Below are positions 14,240 to 21,141 of a stretch of 21,141 nucleotides of DNA, piece after piece. Origin of the DNA: Nitrosomonadales bacterium (lineage in GTDB: Bacteria; Pseudomonadota; Gammaproteobacteria; Burkholderiales; Sulfuricellaceae); the NCBI GenBank assembly GCA_003104895.1, contig PQAG01000186.1, forward strand, positions 805-21,945. The letters run 5' to 3'. The position numbers and the translations under genes are program-made. Below the pieces are notes generated by a model. The model was given only the letters and a program-made list of their open reading frames with translations, did not search any database and was not told the DNA's origin. Position 1 is the first letter of the stretch, and each line of letters begins with the position of its first letter.

Positions 14240-14393
14240 GGAATGGCCGCCCCGTCAGCGGATCGTAGCGCGGGCGGTTCATGCGCTCCTTGGCCTGCTG
14301 TTCGTGCAGGACGGCCGCCTGCTTGATGATCCACTCGAAGCGGTCGCCGTCTCTGGCCGGGTCATAGACCGGGAACTTGAGCGGCTTCGTCAT
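14199..14393 (-). CDS. Small protein of unknown function, phage-like context
   Basis: This 64-residue ORF starts MTKPLKFPVYDPARDGDRFE and contains WIIKQAAVLHEQQAKERMNR, a charged helix, then a Pro-rich tail. No signal or membrane segment is seen and I recognise no family. The ATG overlaps the stop of the upstream DUF6527-type gene by ATGA, the tight coupling typical of phage or plasmid genes, which is the main reason to accept it. The 3' end runs 41 bp into the convergent antitoxin gene. Confidence 0.5.
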   Translation of the reverse strand: MTKPLKFPVYDPARDGDRFEWIIKQAAVLHEQQAKERMNRPRYDPLTGRPFLKPLPVPPTARDA

Positions 14394-14695
14394 TCGTCGC
14401 CCTCCGGCCACTCTGGAAGATCGACCATCTGGCCGGCGAGCACATGGGCGGAGTCGCCCAGGAACTGGATGTGTCCGCCGGTCACGAAGGAATGACACAC
14501 CCCGCACTTGAACCTGCCCTGTTTCGGCAACTCCGGGTGGTCCTCGTAGAAGGTGCACCAGCACCCGCCGCCGTCGTAGCCGGGGCACGTAATGGCCAGA
14601 TCGCACCAGCACCGACGGGGTGAAGGCCGGCTTCTCGGCATTCCCGTTCCATCCCCGGCGCAGGGTAGTACGCGAGGTGATACTGGCTTTTGCAC
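14390..14695 (-). pseudogene. DUF6527-type phage-associated gene, frameshifted and 5'-truncated
   Basis: The C-terminal part reads GGGCWCTFYEDHPELP, then CGVCHSFVTGGHIQFLGDSA and HVLAGQMVDLPEW, matching small phage proteins I know as DUF6527. The part that should come before it, WNGNAEKPAFTPSVLVRSGH, is present in another frame (from about 14651). The two join if one C of the CCCC run (GGGG at 14582-14585 on the plus strand) is removed. The usual N-terminal Cys-rich start is missing, so the gene is also truncated. The nominal start of this open frame is GTG at 14695, but the first 35 codons are out of frame. Function of the family is unknown. Confidence 0.65.
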
Positions 14696-14760
14696 GAGCC
14701 TATCCGGTTAATGATATGTCAGATAAGTCCGGCGGCGGGAAACGCTGACGGCTTCCGGGC

Positions 14761-14766
14761 TATAAT
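14761..14766 (+). promoter_or_regulatory. -10 box of the uppP promoter
   Basis: A perfect TATAAT lies 27 bp before the uppP start; the -35 region at the correct distance is poor. It marks the right edge of the accessory island, since the DNA from about 14700 to here has no coding signal. Confidence 0.5.
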
Positions 14767-14793
14767 GCGGCTTTCCATTAGAAAGCCAATATC

Positions 14794-15618
14794 TTGGACG
14801 CCATTCTTCTGCTCAAGGCCCTGATTCTTGGTATCGTCGAGGGTCTGACCGAGTTTCTCCCGATTTCCAGCACCGGCCACCTTATCCTGGTCGGCGATCT
14901 GCTTGATTTCAACGACGACAAGGGCAAGCTGTTCGAGATCGTGATCCAGTCCGGTGCCATTCTGGCGGTGTGCTGGGAGTACCGGGAGCGCCTGTGGACA
15001 GTGGCGCGCGGCCTGGGGCACGATGCCGGGGCGCGCCGTTTCGTGGCCAACCTGATCGTGGCGTTTCTGCCCGCCGCCATGCTCGGTCTGCTGTTTGCCA
15101 AGGCGATCAAGACACATCTGTTCCACCCCGTGCCGGTGGCGCTGGCCTTCATCGTTGGCGGTGTTCTGATCCTGTGGGCGGAGCGCAGGCAGCACGCGAT
15201 CCGCATTCAGGAAGTCGATGAGATGGACTGGCGCGATGCCCTCAAAATCGGCCTGGCGCAGTCGCTGGCGCTGATTCCTGGCACCTCGCGCTCGGGTGCG
15301 ACGATCATCGGAGGGCTGTTTTTTGGCTTGTCGCGCCGTGCCGCCACGGAATTTTCCTTTTTCCTTGCCATTCCAACCCTGATCGCGGCGACGCTTTACG
15401 ATCTCTACAAGCACCGCGATCTGTTGCAGGCGGACGATCTCGGCATGTTCGCGGTGGGGTTCGTGGCTTCTTTCATCAGCGCTTTTCTGGCGGTGAAGGG
15501 TTTGCTGCGCTTTATCTCCAGGCATGACTTCTCGGTCTTTGCCTGGTATCGCATCGTGTTCGGCGTGGTGGTGCTGGCGACGGCCTATAGCGGTGTGGTG
15601 AACTGGGCTGCCGTGTAG
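14794..15618 (+). CDS. uppP: Undecaprenyl-diphosphate phosphatase (BacA/UppP)
   Basis: UppP dephosphorylates undecaprenyl diphosphate at the periplasmic face of the inner membrane, recycling the lipid carrier for peptidoglycan and other envelope polymers; extra copies give bacitracin resistance. The 274-residue polytopic protein has both active-site signatures: EGLTEFLPISSTGHL (16-30) and PGTSRSGATI (160-169), the latter with the catalytic Ser/Arg. Hydrophobic segments fill most of the rest. Translation begins at a TTG (14794); no ATG lies near, and starting there gives the normal N terminus (MDAILLLKALILGIVEG). The Shine-Dalgarno is weak. It faces the chemosensory kinase gene. Confidence 0.96.
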   Translation: MDAILLLKALILGIVEGLTEFLPISSTGHLILVGDLLDFNDDKGKLFEIVIQSGAILAVCWEYRERLWTVARGLGHDAGARRFVANLIVAFLPAAMLGLLFAKAIKTHLFHPVPVALAFIVGGVLILWAERRQHAIRIQEVDEMDWRDALKIGLAQSLALIPGTSRSGATIIGGLFFGLSRRAATEFSFFLAIPTLIAATLYDLYKHRDLLQADDLGMFAVGFVASFISAFLAVKGLLRFISRHDFSVFAWYRIVFGVVVLATAYSGVVNWAAV

Positions 15619-15661
15619 TCAACCCGCTCCCACCCCAGCCCTTCCCCCTGATGGGGAAGGG
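15619..15661. terminator. Hairpin between convergent uppP and chpA, in a repeat-like sequence
   Basis: CCCTTCCCC-CTGAT-GGGGAAGGG (15639-15661) is a perfect 9-bp stem between two converging genes, so it may stop transcription from both sides, although it lacks a T-run. The preceding part (TCAACCCGCTCCCACCCCAG) resembles the outer end of the element in trpD, so it may be a fragment of the same interspersed repeat. Confidence 0.5.
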
Positions 15662-15669
15662 ATTTGTGG

Positions 15670-18600
15670 TCAGTGCAGGCTGCCTTTCACGAAGCCCGAG
15701 ATGTAGCCCAGCAGTTCCTCTTCCTGGTACGGCTTGCCCAGATACACGTTGACTCCCAGCTCCTGCGCGTAGTTGCGGTGTTTTTCCGCAGTGCGCGAGG
15801 TGATCATGATGATCGGGATGTGCGCGGTCTTGGCATTGCCGCGTACGTTCTTGGTCAGTTCGAAGCCGTCCATGCGCGGCATTTCGATATCCACCAGCAT
15901 CACCTGGGGCGTCACGTCTTCCAGTGCCTGCAGCGCATCCACGCCGTCTTTGGCAGTGACGACCAGGTATCCCTCGCGGGTCAGCAGCTTGCTGGTGATC
16001 TTGCGCACGGTGAGCGAGTCATCCACGATCATGACAACCGGCGCGGCGGCGGTGGGCTGCCCGGCGGCCGGCGCCGCCGCCTGCTGCGTTACCAGGGCCG
16101 GGATGTCATGGCGCTGGGCGAGCTGCACCGGGTTCAGAATCAGCACCACCTTGCCGTTGCCCAGCACCGTGGCACCGGCGATCCCCGGCACGCGGGCCAG
16201 TTGCGGCCCGATGTTCTTGACCACGATTTCGCGGTTGCCGATCAGTTCGTCCACGTGGATGGCTACCCGCTGAACGCCGCTGTGCAGCAGCATGATGGTG
16301 GTGTAGCGCTGCACCGCAGGGACCGATTCAAGATCGCCCAGGAGGCGCGGGAAATAATGCAGCGGGTAGTGATTGCCCTGCCACAGCACTTCCTGTTTCC
16401 GGTAAACGTCCGCCAGCGCGTTGGCTTTCAGTTCCTGCACCTGGTCCACCATGGTCGAAGGCAGGGCATAGACCGTGTTCCCGCTGCGCACCAGCACCGC
16501 CTGGGTGACGGCCAGGGTGAGCGGCAGGTAGATGCTGAATGTCGTGCCCTTGCCCGCTTCCGAAGCCGCCTCGACGCGCCCGCCCAAGCTGGCGATTTCA
16601 TTGCGCACCACGTCCATGCCGATGCCGCGGCCGGAAACCTGGGTGACTTCGGCAGCGGTGGAGAAGCCCTGGGCGAAAATCAGTTCTATCAGCTGAGCCG
16701 GCGCCGCTTCGGCGTCGGCAGCCAGCAGGCCCTGTTCCACTGCCTTGGCGCGGATTCCGGCCAGGTCGATGCCGCGTCCGTCGTCGCTCAGGGTGATCAG
16801 GATTTCGTTTCCTTCCTGGCGCGCCTGAAGCTCGATGGAACCGGTTTCCAGCTTGCCTGCGGCAAGGCGCTGGTCCTGGCTTTCCAGGCCATGGTCGACG
16901 GCGTTGCGCAGCAGGTGCTCGAACGGTGCCGTTATCTTCTCCAGCACGCTGCGGTCCAGTTCCACCTGTTCGCCAATGATGTCCAGGTTGGCGCGCTTGC
17001 CCAGTTCCTTCGAGGTCTGGCGCACGACGCGGTAGAGCCGCTCCGATATGCTGGCAAGGGGCACCATGCGGGTGCGCAGCAGCTCCTGCTGCAGATCCTT
17101 GGTCATGCGCGACTGGGCCAGCAGGGCTGCCTCGGTTTCATCCAGATTCTTGAGCAGGTTGTGCTGCACGCTGGCGACGTCGTTGACGCTTTCCGCCATC
17201 ATGCGGGTGACTTCCTGCAGGCGGGTAAAGCGGTCGAATTCCAGCGGGTCGAAGTCGGCGTTGCTTTCCTTGGCATGCGAGAGCTGCGATTGCATCTGGC
17301 TTTCGGCCTGAATCTCGATTTCGCGCAGCTGGTTGCGCAGGCGGCTGATACTTTCTGTAAGGTCGAACAGCGAGCGCTTGAAGCCCTGCATTTCCCCCTC
17401 GATGCGGGAGCGCGCGATACTGACTTCGCCTGCCTCGTTCACCAGCCGGTCGACCACGTCGGCGCGTACCCGCAGCATGGCCTTGGCCGCCGCTTCGGGT
17501 TCGGCTGCCAGTGCCGCAGCGGCAGTGGCGGTTGCCGCTGCGGGCGTGATCCTGGCAGCGGATGGAGCAACGGTTTCTTCCTGGGGCGTGCCGTGGCGCA
17601 GATGGTCGAGCACGTCGCCCATGCGATCGAATTCGTTTTCCAGCGTATCGAACAGGTCCGGCGGCAGGTGGCCGGATTCCGCTGCGGCAAGGACTTGCGC
17701 CTCCATGTTGTGGGTCAGTTCGCCCAGGCGCATGGCGCCTGCCATGCGGGCGCTGCCCTTGATGGTGTGCAGTGCCCGCTGCAGGTTGTTCGATGCCTGG
17801 CTGTCCGAGGTGTTGCTGCGCCACGCACGCAGTTCGGTGCCGACAAGCGGGAACAGATCCTCGGCTTCCTCAAGGAAGATGGGCAGCAGCTCAGCGTCGA
17901 TATCATCGCGGATGGCGCGCCGCTCCGGCCCGGTTTTCGCGGCGGCCTGGAGGGCAGTCTCTTGGACGGCAGCAGCAATGACCGGAGCAATTTGCTGATC
18001 TGCTGCTGCGGCCGCAGGCACGGGTGCTGCAAGCGGTTCTTCCACTGCTGCTGGCTCTGCGGGTATGCGCGCCGCCTGGGCTTTCTTCAGCAAGGCCTGC
18101 AGGGAGCGGATCAGTTGCTTCGCGGGTTTGGGTTCCTTGTTGCCGCGAATGGTATCGATCATTTTGTGCAGCGCGGCAATGGTATCGCCCATGACCTTGT
18201 GCTGCTTGTCCGTCACCGGCGCGGGGTGCTGCAGCAGCTCTTGCAGCCACAGTTCCAGCGGGAAGCCCAGGTCGGCAATGACAGGGAAGCCCACGGTGCG
18301 TGAAATGCCGCACAGGGTATGCGCGGCGCGCATGAAGTCATGCTGCACGGGTGTATCCGGGTTCTGGCTGAGGGCGTCGAAATGGTGCTGCAGGGCGGCA
18401 AGATGCTGCCCCGACTCGTTAATGAAAATCTTGTACAGGGCGAGGGGCAGGCTGACCGAGCCGACGGATACCTCGACTTCCTCTGGCGCGGCTTCCGCTT
18501 CGGGGATGCCTGTTTCGGGAGGGGCTTCCTCGTTTGCTGCCTCGAAGGGCGCTTCTTCACTGCCGGGCTCGATTGCTTCAGGCGCTTCCGGCGCCAGTTC

Positions 18601-21141
18601 AAGCGCGCCTTCCGTCAGTTCCGCGGCTATTTCCTCGCCGCTTTCTGCCGCCTCCATGTGTTCGCCCTCGGTGGAAACGGCTTCTTCAGGCAGGGGTACT
18701 TCAGCCGTCTCCGCTTCTGCGGCTGGCTCTTCGGCCGGAGGTAATAGCGTGATCTCTTCCTCAACGGCTTGAGGCGCAGTGCTGGCAGTGATTTCCTGTT
18801 CTTCAGGTACGGCGATTTCTTCTGCGATGGCCTCGAACGGCTCTGGCACGGCGGCAGCTTCTTCTGCCGCGGGAGGTTCAGCGCTGACTGGGGGAGGTAC
18901 CGCAGCGGCACCGGTTCTCAGGCGCTCGGCTTCTGCCACCAGGGCATCCGCCTCGACCTTGACTGCGCCATGGATTTTGAGCCCTGAAACCCAGCCGCTG
19001 AAGTGTTCGTAGGCCTGCCCGAGCAGGGCAAGCAGTTCCGGGGTGGCGTGTTTTTCTTCCTGCAGCCACTTGTTCATGACCTGTTCGATGGCCCAGGCGA
19101 CCTCGCCCAGTTCCCAAAGCCCGACCATGCGTCCGCTGCCCTTGAGGGTGTGGAAACTGCGCCGCAGCGTGGTCAGGGCATCCCTGTCGCTGGGCTGCCC
19201 ATGGCAGATGGCCAGGTTTTCGTTGACCGTGGCGAGCACTTCGTCGGCTTCTTCGAGGAAGATTTCGAGCATTTCGGCATCGACTGTCTCGTCCGTTTCC
19301 TGGGCAAGGCGCGCGATTTCAGCAGAAGGCGCGGCGACGGCCATCCTGGGTGCGGCCAGCGCGGCTGCGGCGGCTGCCAGCTCGATGGTGGGCGCGGCTG
19401 ATTCTTCCAGCAGGCGTTTGGCCTCGGTAGCCTGGGACTTGAGCTCGGCATCGGCGACCAGATCAGCATCCTGCTGCAGGCTGGTGAGCTGCTGGTGCAA
19501 TTCGTTCCGTGCCAGCTCGTCTTCCGGATTTTGCTGCCATTGCTGGAGCAGCTCTTGGGCGCGATGTTTCTGCTCATCCAGTCCGGCCTCGACATACGAG
19601 CTTTCATCGCCTTCGACCGCTGGCTGCCCAGGCTGTGGAGCGGCTGCGCTGCCCGTGATTTCTTCTTCAGGCTCCGGTTCTGCTGCAGCAGGGGCTGTCT
19701 CGGGTCTGAGGCGGGCCATCGCTTCATCAATGATTTGCACTGCATCGGTACGGCCGCGCTGGATGGATTCGACGTAAAAGCCGAGACTGCTCAGGCCTTC
19801 GGCGACCTGCTCCAGTTGCTCCTGCCGGGGTTCATGGCCTGGCTGGGAGAAGCCGTTGATCAGGCTCTCGCACTCGTCCAGCAGTTTGACCGCAGGCTCC
19901 AGATCGAGAATTTTCAGGGCGCCATAGACCTGCTTCAGGAAGGGCTTCAGGCCTGGCAAGTCGTCGCGTCTGGAAGTGTCGCGGAAGAAGCTGTCCAGCA
20001 CCTGTTCGATATGCTGCAGGTTGGACTGTATCTCCTGGCCGACCTGGGCGAGCAGCAGCTTTTCCTGCGCCTGGCGGGAGATTTCGTCGAGCAGCGGGAT
20101 GTCGGCAATTTCCTCTTCGTCCAGCGTGCCCTGCAGGCTTGCTTGCAGGCGCCGTGTCTGGACCTCGGACTGGCGGCTGAATTCGGCTGTCGCCCCGAGG
20201 TAATTTTCCAGGTTGTTCTCTGCCAGCAGCAGGGCGGTGGCCATTTCCATTGCCACCATTTCGTTCATTATGCCAGGCGCGCTGGCAAGCGCCTCAGCGC
20301 CTGCATTGATCTGCTGCAGCAGCTGATCGAGCGGGGGGTTGTCGAGTGCGGCTGCTTTTTCCGCAAGACGGCGGGACTGGGCACGCAAATTGGCCAGGCT
20401 GTCCGCGCTGCCGGCCGTGAATTTAAGCCAGGCATCCTTTGCCGGCGCAAGAATGTCGCGCAGCTCGCGCAGCAAAGGCTGCTGGCGCTGCTGCTCGGCT
20501 TCGGCCTGCTGCTGCACGCTGTCCGCGCGCGGAACGTAAGCCTCCAGCTCGAACAGATCCTGGATTTCGCGTACGCGATCGCTGACCGCCTCGCTGCGGG
20601 CGACAAAATACAGCACATCGCGCAACAGGCGTTCCGCTACCTTGGGCGAGCCTTCCGCCAGGCGGCGGATTTGCTGATCAATGCTGCCGCACAGCTGCTT
20701 GATGCTGATGCTGTTTTCCAGCCCCTTGTGGAGCAGGCTTTCAGTCAGGCCGAGCGCAGCCCACCAGAAGGTCCGGTGTGCGGGCACGGTCTGGGTTTGT
20801 TCGATGCTGGCCAGCGCTTCGTGCATGGCCTGAGGCCCTGCCGGATCGTCCGGGTTACGCAGGAAACTGAGCAGGCCGCGCTGGTAGCGGGTACGAATGC
20901 CCTTGAGGAAGGCGGGGAGTTCCTGTTCGCTGAGTTGCCTGGCGGCGGCAGATTTCGGGGCGCGGATCGAGAGGTCGGGGAAGAACAGTTCACTTTCCGA
21001 GATCTTCTCCACGCCACGCGCTGCGAGCAGCGGCTGATAGAGAGGGAACAGGCGCAGCGGCTGATCCGGCTGTCCGTTGAGCAGGCCTTCCAGATACTGC
21101 GAAAGCGTGTCCAGTGACTGGTTGATCAGGCCGATATTGGC
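15670..21141 (-). CDS. chpA: ChpA/PilL-type hybrid chemosensory histidine kinase (multi-Hpt CheA; 5' end outside window)
   Basis: The frame is open to the window edge, giving 1823 residues (counted from the edge); the GTG at 21012 is internal, not a start. The degenerate helical N-terminal part contains weak Hpt-like repeats. Clear Hpt domains have His664 (FHTLKGSGRMVG), His941 (AHTLCGISRTVG) and His1125 (LHTIKGSARMAG). A Glu/Pro/Ala-rich linker of about 160 residues (about 18960-18480) separates the first two. Then follow the dimerisation helices, the ATPase with NAVDHGLE (16883-16906), DDGRGID (16765-16785) and GRGIGMDVV (16607-16632), a CheW-like domain, and a receiver with Asp1751 (VDIEMPRMDG). 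This architecture is that of ChpA/PilL, which controls type IV pilus twitching and surface sensing with PilG/H/I/J. Partner genes must lie past the edge. Confidence 0.93.
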   Translation of the reverse strand, partial: ANIGLINQSLDTLSQYLEGLLNGQPDQPLRLFPLYQPLLAARGVEKISESELFFPDLSIRAPKSAAARQLSEQELPAFLKGIRTRYQRGLLSFLRNPDDPAGPQAMHEALASIEQTQTVPAHRTFWWAALGLTESLLHKGLENSISIKQLCGSIDQQIRRLAEGSPKVAERLLRDVLYFVARSEAVSDRVREIQDLFELEAYVPRADSVQQQAEAEQQRQQPLLRELRDILAPAKDAWLKFTAGSADSLANLRAQSRRLAEKAAALDNPPLDQLLQQINAGAEALASAPGIMNEMVAMEMATALLLAENNLENYLGATAEFSRQSEVQTRRLQASLQGTLDEEEIADIPLLDEISRQAQEKLLLAQVGQEIQSNLQHIEQVLDSFFRDTSRRDDLPGLKPFLKQVYGALKILDLEPAVKLLDECESLINGFSQPGHEPRQEQLEQVAEGLSSLGFYVESIQRGRTDAVQIIDEAMARLRPETAPAAAEPEPEEEITGSAAAPQPGQPAVEGDESSYVEAGLDEQKHRAQELLQQWQQNPEDELARNELHQQLTSLQQDADLVADAELKSQATEAKRLLEESAAPTIELAAAAAALAAPRMAVAAPSAEIARLAQETDETVDAEMLEIFLEEADEVLATVNENLAICHGQPSDRDALTTLRRSFHTLKGSGRMVGLWELGEVAWAIEQVMNKWLQEEKHATPELLALLGQAYEHFSGWVSGLKIHGAVKVEADALVAEAERLRTGAAAVPPPVSAEPPAAEEAAAVPEPFEAIAEEIAVPEEQEITASTAPQAVEEEITLLPPAEEPAAEAETAEVPLPEEAVSTEGEHMEAAESGEEIAAELTEGALELAPEAPEAIEPGSEEAPFEAANEEAPPETGIPEAEAAPEEVEVSVGSVSLPLALYKIFINESGQHLAALQHHFDALSQNPDTPVQHDFMRAAHTLCGISRTVGFPVIADLGFPLELWLQELLQHPAPVTDKQHKVMGDTIAALHKMIDTIRGNKEPKPAKQLIRSLQALLKKAQAARIPAEPAAVEEPLAAPVPAAAAADQQIAPVIAAAVQETALQAAAKTGPERRAIRDDIDAELLPIFLEEAEDLFPLVGTELRAWRSNTSDSQASNNLQRALHTIKGSARMAGAMRLGELTHNMEAQVLAAAESGHLPPDLFDTLENEFDRMGDVLDHLRHGTPQEETVAPSAARITPAAATATAAAALAAEPEAAAKAMLRVRADVVDRLVNEAGEVSIARSRIEGEMQGFKRSLFDLTESISRLRNQLREIEIQAESQMQSQLSHAKESNADFDPLEFDRFTRLQEVTRMMAESVNDVASVQHNLLKNLDETEAALLAQSRMTKDLQQELLRTRMVPLASISERLYRVVRQTSKELGKRANLDIIGEQVELDRSVLEKITAPFEHLLRNAVDHGLESQDQRLAAGKLETGSIELQARQEGNEILITLSDDGRGIDLAGIRAKAVEQGLLAADAEAAPAQLIELIFAQGFSTAAEVTQVSGRGIGMDVVRNEIASLGGRVEAASEAGKGTTFSIYLPLTLAVTQAVLVRSGNTVYALPSTMVDQVQELKANALADVYRKQEVLWQGNHYPLHYFPRLLGDLESVPAVQRYTTIMLLHSGVQRVAIHVDELIGNREIVVKNIGPQLARVPGIAGATVLGNGKVVLILNPVQLAQRHDIPALVTQQAAAPAAGQPTAAAPVVMIVDDSLTVRKITSKLLTREGYLVVTAKDGVDALQALEDVTPQVMLVDIEMPRMDGFELTKNVRGNAKTAHIPIIMITSRTAEKHRNYAQELGVNVYLGKPYQEEELLGYISGFVKGSLH

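Noticed and set aside
15664..18303. Long plus-strand open frame of 879 codons
   Set aside because: It is antisense to the clearly conserved kinase, receiver and Hpt domains of ChpA; its protein is His/Gln/Arg-rich with no motif, as expected for the complement of a high-G+C gene.
1..21141. CRISPR arrays, tRNA or rRNA genes, complete insertion sequences, integrases
   Set aside because: I looked for regularly spaced repeats, tRNA-like cloverleafs and transposase motifs on both strands and found none.

Overview
The window (about 60% G+C, densely packed, almost entirely chromosomal housekeeping genes) looks like a betaproteobacterium, probably of the Nitrosomonadales/Gallionellales type. This rests on gene order and protein flavour: a SIS protein-yraN-lpoA cluster divergent from rsmI, type A RNase P RNA, PyrC and AroE of proteobacterial type, a trpG-trpD-trpC run, and a ChpA/PilL-type giant CheA. 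The genus is not resolved.

Layout. (1) 1-1767, minus strand: end of a SIS-domain gene (DiaA/GmhA family), yraN, and a short lpoA-like gene without a lipobox; rsmI leaves in the other direction with its start overlapping that of lpoA, followed by pyrC. (2) 3680-5269: a conserved protein of unknown function, back to back with rnpB (RNase P RNA) that carries an enlarged P12 domain, then a bidirectional terminator shared with glnA. (3) 5288-9227, minus strand: a periplasmic PhnD-like/rhodanese fusion, a CDF metal transporter and glnA. glnA has a sigma-54 promoter and an NtrC enhancer, and the main NtrC palindrome is centred on the stop codon of the transporter. (4) 9290-10852, plus strand: a palindrome over the likely promoter, then aroE-mtgA (overlapping ATGA), convergent with trp. 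(5) 10849-13371, minus strand: trpG-trpD-trpC; trpD carries 43 extra N-terminal codons made of a palindromic repeat. (6) 13372-14720: a small accessory island, with a RelE/HigB-type toxin broken by a +1 frameshift, its intact XRE antitoxin, a small phage-like ORF and a frameshifted DUF6527-type gene. (7) 14794-15618 uppP, and 15670 to the window edge: the 3' 5.5 kb of a ChpA/PilL multi-Hpt chemosensory kinase for type IV pilus control.

How the genes fit together. lpoA, mtgA and uppP all serve peptidoglycan synthesis. aroE and trpGDC belong to aromatic amino acid synthesis. glnA is the nitrogen-assimilation entry and shows canonical nitrogen control sites. No complete unknown defence or biosynthetic system is visible. 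The most unusual points are the palindromic in-frame element in trpD, the 59-bp duplication-like insertion in rnpB, the PhnD-rhodanese fusion paired with a CDF exporter, and the island with two independent single-base homopolymer frameshifts.
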